This document shows, piece after piece, positions 48,949 to 57,942 of a DNA stretch of 64,000 bases (within the stretch, counting starts at the first letter, position 1; every line of letters begins with the position of its first letter). The stretch is from a virus, in the IMG/VR virus record IMGVR_UViG_3300032334_001259, positions 186,001 through 250,000 of that record; one strand, 5' to 3'. The notes under the pieces are model-generated. The model made no database searches. It worked only from the letters and a program-made list of their open reading frames with translations, and was not told the origin of the DNA. Made by a program: the position numbers and the translations under genes.

Positions 48949-51900
48949 TTAAACTTCACGCAAAGACAATCTACCCGTCTCATATTCTCTTGTAAATGTA
49001 TCAAGAAGTGCTTGACCACCAGCTTCTTTATAGTGTTTTACCAATATTTCATATGCTTCCGTTGGTGTATCAGCACCAACTTCAATAAATCGATCAACAG
49101 AGGTATCTCTATATAATGCAAACACTTTACTTGCATTTGCACGACCAATACGGTCTACAATTACATTAGAACGCTGTGGCTGTGGTTTTGGTTGTGGTTT
49201 TGGTTTTCTTACACCAGTTTTATAATCAGTTGGTGTTACCAGATGATATGGTCCATTACCATTACTAATATTATTTGCAATGTTGCGATAACCGCCATTA
49301 TTAAGATTTGCTAATGCACTTTCTTCACTATCGCCACGAACACGAACAAATACAAAGTTATTTGTATCACTTACAACATAGAACTCAATCTTGCCGCTAC
49401 CAACAACAACAATGTGATTTATATCTTGCTTGCCTATGGCTTGACGTGCGTTTCTGCTGCCCCAATGCAATCTACGATTACCACGATAAACAATCATATT
49501 GTTATCAAATGCATTTGCATAATAATCAGCAATTTCTGCAACTTGATCTTGTGTATATTTTGCTGGATCAAAACGTGCAATAATATGGTCATCATAATCT
49601 TCAATGCGATATGCAAGAGTATTGTAAACCTGTTCAGCATTAGGTTTGCCATCCAAACCGTTTCGCTCAATTTTTATGATTTCACCATAAAGTGATGCAA
49701 TGTTATTATCACTATAATTATATCCTATAACATTCAAGTAATTTTTAACATCTTCTCTGCTAACATTTGGTATAAGATTTTTTACAGCTTCAAATTCTAT
49801 TTCATCAGTGTTTGCTTGATTTGGATAAAGTCCTAATCTGCTATACTCACGATTCTTTAAACCATTGCCCTGCATATAAATCGTTGTGACGTAAATGTTA
49901 AAATATGGGAACTTTAACAAATATGCTTGTGTATCCATATTGCGTTCATTTAGCCAATCATATGCAAGTTTAATCATTTCATATAGTTGTTCACCATGAA
50001 CTTCTACTACTTCATCACCTAATTTAGTTTCAATTTTAGCAGTAATTTTACCTTGACCGATTGGTTTAACTGGCTCACGTGACTTACGAACTGCTTGAAC
50101 TTGACGCACCAATTCTTCTTTGTCAATATCACCAGTAACATATTTTGCAAATATATCAACTGTGCTACTGTCTTTCTTTACGCTATCTACAATAAGTTTA
50201 TAAAACTTCTTGTGATATTCTTGTTTGCTATCTTCTGGATCAGCAGCCGCAGCCATAGCACGAACATAACGTAACATTGTGTTACGGATTTCATCATACT
50301 TTTCAAAGTAATTGCCACCAGCACTACGAAACTCAATATAATTAGACTTGATGTTTACACTTACGTAACGATCACCTTTAGTTCCACTGATAATTTTGTT
50401 TACTTCTCTATTAGTTTGGTCAAGTAAACCAGCACGTGCATCATCCAATATCTTTGGTAGTGACTTACGGAAATCACGTGTTTCTGTTGCTTTATATGCT
50501 TGGTCAAACATACTCTTTGTCCAACGGCTGTTTAGTCGTTCAAAACGGTCTAATACATACTTGTCACCAAGCAACAATATAAGTTTAAGGTGATTTATAT
50601 TTGCCATAGTTTGGTCAGGAACACTAACACCAATATGGAAACCTGTTGTGCGATTAGTATAATAACGGTTACGCTTTGCCCATGTGAATACGTTATTAAG
50701 TGCTTCAAGTGCATCATCAAGTAACATTGGTGGTGATACAAGTTCTACACCGCCATCTTCAAAGTCTTCTGGACTATCTAAACTGCTATCTGGTTCAAAT
50801 ATCCAGTAATCACCACGACTTGTGCCGTGATAACCACTGCTTTCAACTGCGCTATAACCTGTTGCATTTTCAAAACTATTCACTAAATCATCATAAGTTA
50901 CATCACCTGAACTACTGCCATCAGTCATATATGGCCAATCAAGACTATCAACATTTGTTTCACGATTAATGTAACGTGCAAAACCTTGCATTGTGTCAAT
51001 TTCGTGGATTCTTAAAAAGTCTTGCCAGTTTTCTTTATCGTTTTCATTTTCCCAATTTTCACGAACAGAAGATTCGGCTTCATCTTTTTGTTCTTCGGTT
51101 ACTTCACTGTAATCATCTACGCCTACTTCATCAGCAATTGCTTGTTTCCATTCATCGCTGTTTTCATATTCATAATATTGATCACTTACATAATCGCTAA
51201 AGTTTTCATAGAATGCTTCTAATGCACGTTCTACACTGCGACGACTATTGCCATAATCACCTTCTGTAAAGAAGTCTATAATCATACGTTGGCGATCTTT
51301 GTAAGTTTCATCTGCTGGAAAATCTTCATCTTGATCATAATCTGGCTCTGGGTCTTCTTCTTCACCTTGTAGACCAGGTACATACATTTCAGTTTCAAAG
51401 CCAACACGCATTTGTTGTGCAAACTCGCTCTTGGCAAATGCTTCCAAACTCTTTGGATTCATTTTTACTTCTGCAAGGAAAGATTCTGTTAGACTTTCTT
51501 CAATGCTTTCGTTGCGTTCTGGAACTGCTACAATAGTATAACCTGGTCCCATATTATGTTCAGTTGCCCAACTTTGTGCATAACGACGAGCAGCAGTTTC
51601 ACTTGCAGCAGTAAATGTATGGTAAACACCGCCCATACTACCTACAATATTATATGTAGTTTCTCCTTGCGGTGTAGCACGATGCTGTGCAATAATTAGT
51701 GGTGGTATTGTATTGCCAGCAATATCATAACCACGCTGTATTTCCCAATCTGCATATTGTCGTTGTTGTTCTGGTTGTGGTCTTGGTTGTGGAATTAGTT
51801 GACCTTGCGCATCCCATAGATTATTGTTGTTTGGTGTTCTAATTGCAATATTTGCTAATGATAGACCACGTTGTTGTGCAAAACTTTGTGCTGCTTGACT

Positions 51901-54900
51901 TGCTTGGTAAAAACTTCGTGCTTGTGTTGCTAATAATTCTGTGCCATCGCTTCGGTTTACAACAACATATGTTCCGCCAGATTGTTGTTGCTGTACTGGC
52001 TGTGCTGATGCACCGCCAACAGTTCTCCATTCCCACCTGCCATTTATAAGACGATTATCATCTGCCCATTGTCTTGCATATTGGTATGCTGCTGCTTGAC
52101 TGTCAGCAGTAAAACGATGAACAACACCGCCTTGCGATAGTATTTCAAATTGTTGTCCTGACTGTGATGCTTGTTGTGTTTCATTAGGTCTAAACAGATT
52201 GTATGAATCAAGTGCTATATTATTTCTATTTGCATATTCACGAGCTGCTGCAATAGCCTCTTGGGTAGTAGTATAAGTTCCTTGTGCAATTACTCTATCA
52301 CCACTACTGGTTCGCATTTGGAATACAGCGCCAGCAGTTTGGTATGGCATTTGCGGAATAGTTGCAGCAGTTTGTGTTTGTCCAACAGTTTGTGCATCTG
52401 TTTCACGGCGTGTCATAAATTGCGGAACATCAATCATTTCACCACTTGGTGCTTGTAGTTGAACACTATCAGGATAACCACCATCACGTGCAATTCTGCG
52501 ACCATAACCACGAGCACGATCCATTACATCAAGTAGTGTGCCAAACATAGTTACTTGACGTGAACCGTTTATAAACAACATAAAGTTTTGTTGTGCGTCT
52601 TGTGGTGTTTGTGTTTGTTGTGGTTCGCTACGGCGTGTTTCGTTGGCTGTAAAAACATTATAATATGTATTAACACCCATATAATTGTGTTTTAATTCAT
52701 AATTATTATAATTTACACCACGACCACGCAACCACCTAAATGCTAAATCAGAAGCATCGTATTTGTTATCTGCACGAACAATCTGCACTGCTAATTCTGT
52801 ATCTTTATAAACTATTTCATAACGATTGCTACCACTGCCAATACCAGTGTCACTTGCAACAAACGCCAGTGGTGGTAGTGCAGGCATTAAACCACTTACA
52901 TACGTAGCATTTTTCAAACGAACCAGCATTACATCTTGTAGATAATAGCCACTGTCACTGCTTGTCCAATTACGTGCATCGTCATAAACTTCATAAGGAT
53001 CATTGCCATAAAACTTTTTAAGAACTGTTCCGTTCTTGGTGCGAACTTCATATTCCTCTACACCAGAACCTTTTTTATCACGACTAATAGCACGTTTACG
53101 CTGTTCATTACGAACATGTGATAACAGTGCAGTCTTTGGAATAGTGCCGCTTACATATTGACTAAAATACTTGATTGTATCTGTATCTTCTTTTGGTGCA
53201 TTAGTTGCTAATAATTTATAAAACTTCTTTGCATATTCTTGCTTTTCTGCTTCTGGATCAATCGCAATACTCAATGCATAAACTGTGCGGTAAAGGGTGT
53301 TTATAACTTTATCTAAATCCATATCTAACCAATTACCGCCAGGACTACGAATCTCAATACGATTATCTTTGGTGTTGATACTGGTAAACTTATCAGTATT
53401 AGTATCGTGAATCATCTTACTAACAGTTTTGTTTAAGTTAGTGCGAATCATACTAATTGCTTGTTCTGCTTTGCCTGGATTACGCTTGATTACAGTGGCT
53501 ACTTTATCTAATGCACTTACTGCATAATTATTACCAAGACGACCGAATGTATCAAGAACATACTTGTCTCCTAAAAATAGTGCCATCTTTACATAATCAA
53601 GATTTTGCAAACTATAACCAGGCAGACTTACATTCATATGCAGACCAGTGGTTTTATTGGTATAAGCATTTCCACTCTTTGCCCACGCTGCAACTTTCTT
53701 TATAACATCTACCATTTGCGGAATAGTTAGTGGTGGACTTACAAACTCCCAACCTTCACCACCACGACCGCTGCTTGCATGCAAACTACTATCTGGTTCA
53801 ACCTTAAAGTAATTAGGTTTTTGGCGTTGGGTGTGATAACCACCACTTACTTGTATATCATAACCTACGGCTTGACTAAAACTACGTGCAGGCGGACCAT
53901 CGCCACGACCACGACTATTATCATAATCTGGTTCTGTCCAGTGCGGCCAATTTATAGTTCCACTAAAATAATTGTGAATGTCACTATATGTATCACCACC
54001 AATAACACTATCTAAAAAGTCTTCTACAAGTGAGCCGTCTTCGCTTGCTTTATCATACCACTTTTCATAGTTTTCACGAGTGAAGCGCATGTAAGCATCA
54101 ATTGGTGGTATTTCAGGAAATAGTTCACCTTGCTTTTCATAATCACGACCATAGGTTTTATCTAACCATACTTGATATCGTGTATCAGTTTGTCCACTTT
54201 CTTGACTATTTGCCCAATTATCAAACGCAATTTTAGCATAAGTTTCATATTCACCAGCAATACTTTCTTGAACTTGTTGTATATCACGGCGAGTATTATG
54301 GTCACCACGGAAGAATTCCATAATTGAATTTTGTAAATCAGTTAGATTATCTGCAAATATGTTTCCATCTTGGTCATAATCTGGTTCGCTGTCAAAGTCT
54401 TCGTATGGATCATAGTCATCGTCATCTTCAAACTCTGTAACGATAAGTTCAAACTCTAAACCAGCACGTGCAAGTGGCAATGCATCAACTGCTTTTTTAA
54501 GTGCAGTAGGACTCATTGCAACTTCATTTAATAATTCTTCTGTAATCAAACTATCGCCAAGCACTACATCTTCAAGCCAAGGAATCTTTGGACTTTGTTG
54601 ATCTCCACGTGGATATTCATCCCATGGAAACTTTGCTACTGCACGGTCAGTAAGAGTAGGACCACCACCAACTGTTCCAAGAATACTTGGTGCGTGTTCG
54701 CTTTGCTTTTGTGGTCCAAGTAAGCGCATAAACTTTACCTTGTCTCTTGGCATTACATAATCATAAGAAAGTTGGTTATCAATTGTTCCATCAATAATTA
54801 TATCTACTGCAATATTTTTGAATCCAAGTGCGGTTTGTGCATATACACGATAAGTCTTTCGCAGATCAGGCAACGTTCCTTGAACAAAGAATGTGACAGT

Positions 54901-57486
54901 TGCTTTTGCAAATCGCACATATCCAAGTTTAAATGCTGCTTCATATCCATCTATACCTTGGCTATGTAGATAACCTTCGTGATATTCTGGTGGAACATAA
55001 ACAACTTTACGATCAGGCAATATCCAACCATGTGTTTCATTTGGGTCAAGTGCTTCTTCAATGCTTTCAGCCTTTTGCATCCACTTACTTTTAATGTATT
55101 CAATTACACCCATAGTATCTTTAATATTATTCTGCTGCATGAATCGCACAATCTTGCGACCATTTTCATAATCAGTATCACCAGGCTTTCGTGAATTGCT
55201 TAATTCTCTACGTAAACCAAAGTCATCACCATCAATATTATAATAACGCAAGTCAAACAATATCTTGCTTGCTTCTTTGCTTAATGTTGAACGATTCTGT
55301 CCAAATAACAATTCAACATAAGGAGCCAAATAACTTTTTCTGCTATATTGCTTACGTGATGGTTGTGGACCTTTAAGGATATTCTTTGCCGCACCAATTG
55401 TAATACTCTTTGCAGTATTTTGTAATCTCCATGCTTCTTCATCGGCATAAAGATATGTTGGAATACCACGCTTTTTTGCAGCAAGTAATACACGGCGCAC
55501 CGCTGGACTTTGGAACTCATGTTGTTCTTTAATTAAAACATGAACACTCATTACTGGTGTAATTGCAATAGTGCCATCACGACTGAATACACGGTCTTCA
55601 CTTTCACGATGACGTGTAGTGCTTTGGTCATTCCAATAATCAATTGGTTTTACTTTATAATTTTGGTTTAACCAACGACCATTCAATACAAACATTACAG
55701 CACTATTACCAACATATTTGTGATAACCACCGCTACGACTGCGTGTAGTGCTTAAAAAGTATGGATAACCTTTTGGTTGTAGTTTATATTCCCAATCACT
55801 GCCAACAGTGTTGCTCAACTTAAACTCACCACTTGTTAATATTTCAGCGGCAGCAGTTGTTCCTGTGTAATGGTATAGAACATCAGTTGCTAATTCTGTT
55901 AGTGGTTCAACGCCTTCATCAAGTTGTGATTGTATACTTTTAACAATTTGTGGTGATGCTTTTCCGCTTGTCCATTCAGTTTCAATACTGCCATCAGGAT
56001 TCATCCAGAATAATGCTGCTTCACCATTGTCAATAGCATCAAGATAACGATCAGCAACATAGAAATTATGATGGAAATCATTTTCTGCAGCTTTTTCATA
56101 TGTATAGGTTGCTAATACATGACCATCACGTGTATCAAATACACCAATGTAAAATGGTTTACCACGGAAACTACCAACATTCTTGTTGGTGCTTTCTTCT
56201 AAATCTTTACGATGACTACGCTTGTAGTATGAACACCAACCATTAGGCGCAATCTTGCCTTTTACCGCACTACAACCATGAGGAGGACGCCACATAGTGC
56301 AGTGGTCGCAACGTTGACCATTGCGAGGCATTGCCTGATACTTTGCTTCGGCTTTGGTTGATTTTTCTGCGGCTTCTTCAACTTTCTTTTGTGCAAGATG
56401 CATTATATCTTTTTTAGGAACAACATAAACATCAATGGTTTTCTTGTTCTCTACATCAATCGCTTTTTTCATACGATTTAAACCATCAGCAACACTTAAA
56501 TGACCATCATCATTTTGTATTACAAGTAGCGGATAACGTGTGTCAGCATTCTGCATACGCTCACGCTGTGCTGCATTATCTTGCCACCAACTTAAATCGT
56601 GTTTAATTTTATCTAATGGAAAATTCTTGTGCAAATATTGTGGTTTAGATTGTGCAAACTTTAATACCGCTTCTACACTAAACTGATTGCCAGCATCATC
56701 GCCAAACTTACTACCGTGAAAGTAATCTTTTGCTTCATACTTTGGTAAACCGTATAAATCTAAATCAACACCGTGTGTAGAACCATAATAGGTATCATCT
56801 ACATTTGGTTTATATGGTTTACGACCAACCTTTACAAGTTTTGGTAAATCATCCCAATCACCACCAATGCCTGGTGCTTCTGTAATGTTTTCTTCAACTG
56901 CTTCGCCTAATCCCAAACCAATACGCACTGCTTGCATAAGTGTTTTGCCATCTACCATGATGTTTTGTGGGACTTGTGTAGCACGTTCAAAAGCATCTGC
57001 ATCACCACTCTTTGCTGCTTCACGTGCATTAGTAGCACTGGTTAGTCGTGGACTTTCAACAAATGTAAGTGGTTCAAATTTATAAAAACCGTGTGCAACT
57101 TCTTTGCCATTATATTGTTCAAGCACTGGACGCATACTTGCCATATCATCTTCGCCAGCAACAAAGGTTGCACTACGGAAACCTTTTTCATAAAGATAAG
57201 CAGCGGCTTGTAGGAATGTTTTAATATTTGGATCTTCTACGATATGACCTTTGGTTTCTGGATATAATGTATAAAGCCAACGTAGTTTTAAATCATATGG
57301 CAGTGGATTTTTTTTCTTGTCTTGTGACTTACTTAAAAATCCTGCCCATGCACCATTCTTTGCACTGGTAATTGTAGTTTGGATTAATCCCTGATGACCA
57401 AAATGTGGTGGATTTAGTCTGCCAAAGAAGAAAGAGATATGTGGTCCGCTTGCTTCTTTTAATGTGCTGTTAATAATTGTCATCAT
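48949..57486 (-). CDS. Giant multidomain protein, possibly packaged in the capsid (2845 residues)
   Basis: Leader TIINSTLKEASG (LKE-A, cut after residue 11). Residues 14-195: nucleotidyltransferase-like, with GRLNPPHFGH and SPRLTSATNAR. 205-375: ParB-like, with LSVADGLNRMKKAI. 388-425: four Cys (C393, C396, C405, C418) in a HiPIP-like pattern. 530-690: ADP-ribosyltransferase-like, with YHYTGTT (H539), YFLSTTR and RESEDR (E628/E630). 989-1450 and 2007-2465: two copies of an amidoligase-like domain (GLEFELIV/GFETEMYV, FEPDSSL, E-W-E/ELVSPP, GLH/GFH). 1477-1988: seven degenerate ~75-residue repeats. 2480 on: an eighth repeat and an unknown beta-rich end. It starts at ATG-ATG behind a late-type promoter. 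Confidence 0.75.
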   Translation of the reverse strand: MMTIINSTLKEASGPHISFFFGRLNPPHFGHQGLIQTTITSAKNGAWAGFLSKSQDKKKNPLPYDLKLRWLYTLYPETKGHIVEDPNIKTFLQAAAYLYEKGFRSATFVAGEDDMASMRPVLEQYNGKEVAHGFYKFEPLTFVESPRLTSATNAREAAKSGDADAFERATQVPQNIMVDGKTLMQAVRIGLGLGEAVEENITEAPGIGGDWDDLPKLVKVGRKPYKPNVDDTYYGSTHGVDLDLYGLPKYEAKDYFHGSKFGDDAGNQFSVEAVLKFAQSKPQYLHKNFPLDKIKHDLSWWQDNAAQRERMQNADTRYPLLVIQNDDGHLSVADGLNRMKKAIDVENKKTIDVYVVPKKDIMHLAQKKVEEAAEKSTKAEAKYQAMPRNGQRCDHCTMWRPPHGCSAVKGKIAPNGWCSYYKRSHRKDLEESTNKNVGSFRGKPFYIGVFDTRDGHVLATYTYEKAAENDFHHNFYVADRYLDAIDNGEAALFWMNPDGSIETEWTSGKASPQIVKSIQSQLDEGVEPLTELATDVLYHYTGTTAAAEILTSGEFKLSNTVGSDWEYKLQPKGYPYFLSTTRSRSGGYHKYVGNSAVMFVLNGRWLNQNYKVKPIDYWNDQSTTRHRESEDRVFSRDGTIAITPVMSVHVLIKEQHEFQSPAVRRVLLAAKKRGIPTYLYADEEAWRLQNTAKSITIGAAKNILKGPQPSRKQYSRKSYLAPYVELLFGQNRSTLSKEASKILFDLRYYNIDGDDFGLRRELSNSRKPGDTDYENGRKIVRFMQQNNIKDTMGVIEYIKSKWMQKAESIEEALDPNETHGWILPDRKVVYVPPEYHEGYLHSQGIDGYEAAFKLGYVRFAKATVTFFVQGTLPDLRKTYRVYAQTALGFKNIAVDIIIDGTIDNQLSYDYVMPRDKVKFMRLLGPQKQSEHAPSILGTVGGGPTLTDRAVAKFPWDEYPRGDQQSPKIPWLEDVVLGDSLITEELLNEVAMSPTALKKAVDALPLARAGLEFELIVTEFEDDDDYDPYEDFDSEPDYDQDGNIFADNLTDLQNSIMEFFRGDHNTRRDIQQVQESIAGEYETYAKIAFDNWANSQESGQTDTRYQVWLDKTYGRDYEKQGELFPEIPPIDAYMRFTRENYEKWYDKASEDGSLVEDFLDSVIGGDTYSDIHNYFSGTINWPHWTEPDYDNSRGRGDGPPARSFSQAVGYDIQVSGGYHTQRQKPNYFKVEPDSSLHASSGRGGEGWEFVSPPLTIPQMVDVIKKVAAWAKSGNAYTNKTTGLHMNVSLPGYSLQNLDYVKMALFLGDKYVLDTFGRLGNNYAVSALDKVATVIKRNPGKAEQAISMIRTNLNKTVSKMIHDTNTDKFTSINTKDNRIEIRSPGGNWLDMDLDKVINTLYRTVYALSIAIDPEAEKQEYAKKFYKLLATNAPKEDTDTIKYFSQYVSGTIPKTALLSHVRNEQRKRAISRDKKGSGVEEYEVRTKNGTVLKKFYGNDPYEVYDDARNWTSSDSGYYLQDVMLVRLKNATYVSGLMPALPPLAFVASDTGIGSGSNRYEIVYKDTELAVQIVRADNKYDASDLAFRWLRGRGVNYNNYELKHNYMGVNTYYNVFTANETRRSEPQQTQTPQDAQQNFMLFINGSRQVTMFGTLLDVMDRARGYGRRIARDGGYPDSVQLQAPSGEMIDVPQFMTRRETDAQTVGQTQTAATIPQMPYQTAGAVFQMRTSSGDRVIAQGTYTTTQEAIAAAREYANRNNIALDSYNLFRPNETQQASQSGQQFEILSQGGVVHRFTADSQAAAYQYARQWADDNRLINGRWEWRTVGGASAQPVQQQQSGGTYVVVNRSDGTELLATQARSFYQASQAAQSFAQQRGLSLANIAIRTPNNNNLWDAQGQLIPQPRPQPEQQRQYADWEIQRGYDIAGNTIPPLIIAQHRATPQGETTYNIVGSMGGVYHTFTAASETAARRYAQSWATEHNMGPGYTIVAVPERNESIEESLTESFLAEVKMNPKSLEAFAKSEFAQQMRVGFETEMYVPGLQGEEEDPEPDYDQDEDFPADETYKDRQRMIIDFFTEGDYGNSRRSVERALEAFYENFSDYVSDQYYEYENSDEWKQAIADEVGVDDYSEVTEEQKDEAESSVRENWENENDKENWQDFLRIHEIDTMQGFARYINRETNVDSLDWPYMTDGSSSGDVTYDDLVNSFENATGYSAVESSGYHGTSRGDYWIFEPDSSLDSPEDFEDGGVELVSPPMLLDDALEALNNVFTWAKRNRYYTNRTTGFHIGVSVPDQTMANINHLKLILLLGDKYVLDRFERLNSRWTKSMFDQAYKATETRDFRKSLPKILDDARAGLLDQTNREVNKIISGTKGDRYVSVNIKSNYIEFRSAGGNYFEKYDEIRNTMLRYVRAMAAAADPEDSKQEYHKKFYKLIVDSVKKDSSTVDIFAKYVTGDIDKEELVRQVQAVRKSREPVKPIGQGKITAKIETKLGDEVVEVHGEQLYEMIKLAYDWLNERNMDTQAYLLKFPYFNIYVTTIYMQGNGLKNREYSRLGLYPNQANTDEIEFEAVKNLIPNVSREDVKNYLNVIGYNYSDNNIASLYGEIIKIERNGLDGKPNAEQVYNTLAYRIEDYDDHIIARFDPAKYTQDQVAEIADYYANAFDNNMIVYRGNRRLHWGSRNARQAIGKQDINHIVVVGSGKIEFYVVSDTNNFVFVRVRGDSEESALANLNNGGYRNIANNISNGNGPYHLVTPTDYKTGVRKPKPQPKPQPQRSNVIVDRIGRANASKVFALYRDTSVDRFIEVGADTPTEAYEILVKHYKEAGGQALLDTFTREYETGRLSLREV
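51523..53058 (-). repeat. Seven degenerate ~75-residue repeats inside the giant protein
   Basis: Repeat units begin at about residues 1477, 1555, 1633, 1720, 1779, 1838 and 1943. Each reads as a strand with a Gly turn (for example NIVGSMGGVYHTF), then T/S-x-x-x-A-x-x-Y/A-A-R-x-W/Y-A and a second strand. The 133-residue protein at 57515 contains one more (FSADSQDEADRIGADWVEQ). Gln/Pro-rich linkers separate them. The units are recognisable only at the protein level, so they are old duplications. Confidence 0.7.
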
Positions 57487-57488
57487 AT

Positions 57489-57515
57489 AATCCAGATAAA
57501 ATATTTATCTGGATT
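57489..57515 (-). promoter_or_regulatory. Hairpin overlapping the late promoter of the giant gene
   Basis: AATCCAGATAAA (57489-57500) and TTTATCTGGATT (57504-57515) form a perfect 12-bp stem around a 3-base loop. It begins at the stop codon of the upstream gene and includes the ATAAATA core at 57502-57508, 16 bases before the giant gene's first ATG. There is no T run, so it is not a typical terminator. Confidence 0.6.
57502..57508 (-). promoter_or_regulatory. T4-type late promoter core ATAAATA of the giant gene
   Basis: Minus strand CCAGATAAATATTT, inside the 12-bp hairpin and 16 bases upstream of the first ATG of the giant gene. Confidence 0.55.
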
Positions 57516-57916
57516 CATTTAGAACGATTTTTACTATAGTAGCCATTCTTAATTGCTCTTATTGTTTTAAGAGCATGGTATCTTTGTTTTAAATCACCCT
57601 TTTTCTTATATTCTGCGCTTTTAAAGTGTGGATTAGCGTCAAGTTCTTTGTGTTGTCTTAATAAATCTTCTTCTGTATCGTTATCATATTCATGTGGTCT
57701 GTATGTTACAACTTGATATGGGAAATGTATTCCCTTGTTCATTGTTGCAAGATTTTGTTCTACCCAATCTGCACCAATACGATCAGCTTCATCTTGAGAA
57801 TCTGCACTAAAAGTATCAACTGTTCTGTATGAACGTTGATTGTATGCATTTGGAAATAATAATTGTACGGCATATGTTTGTTGGGTATCTTCGCCAATTA
57901 TTTCACTATAACGCAT
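57515..57916 (-). CDS. Late protein related to the giant protein's repeats, 133 residues
   Basis: Start at the ATG 57916, with GGAT nine bases upstream; the TTG at 57931 is not needed. Leader MRYSEIIGEDTQQ (IGE-D) resembles the packaging leaders. Residues ~13-60 hold AVQLLFPNAYNQRSYRTVDTFSADSQDEADRIGADWVEQNL, one unit of the repeat found in the giant protein. The end is basic (KKGDLKQRYHALKTIRAIKNGYYSKNRSK). Probably co-packaged with the giant protein, or interacts through the shared repeat. Confidence 0.6.
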   Translation of the reverse strand: MRYSEIIGEDTQQTYAVQLLFPNAYNQRSYRTVDTFSADSQDEADRIGADWVEQNLATMNKGIHFPYQVVTYRPHEYDNDTEEDLLRQHKELDANPHFKSAEYKKKGDLKQRYHALKTIRAIKNGYYSKNRSK

Positions 57917-57935
57917 CTTATAATCCTTCAAGTAT

Positions 57936-57942
57936 TATTTAT
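57936..57942 (-). promoter_or_regulatory. T4-type late promoter core ATAAATA
   Basis: Minus strand CTAATAAATAATAC, 19 bases upstream of the ATG at 57916; it overlaps the stop codon of the ligase-fold gene. Confidence 0.55.

Noticed and set aside
48949-57486. Internal L/I-x-E-A/S sites in the giant protein (residues 195, 203, 811, 2001) as proof of a polyprotein
   Set aside because: A few such sites are expected by chance in 2845 residues. Some fall at domain borders, but only the N-terminal site is supported by comparison with other genes.
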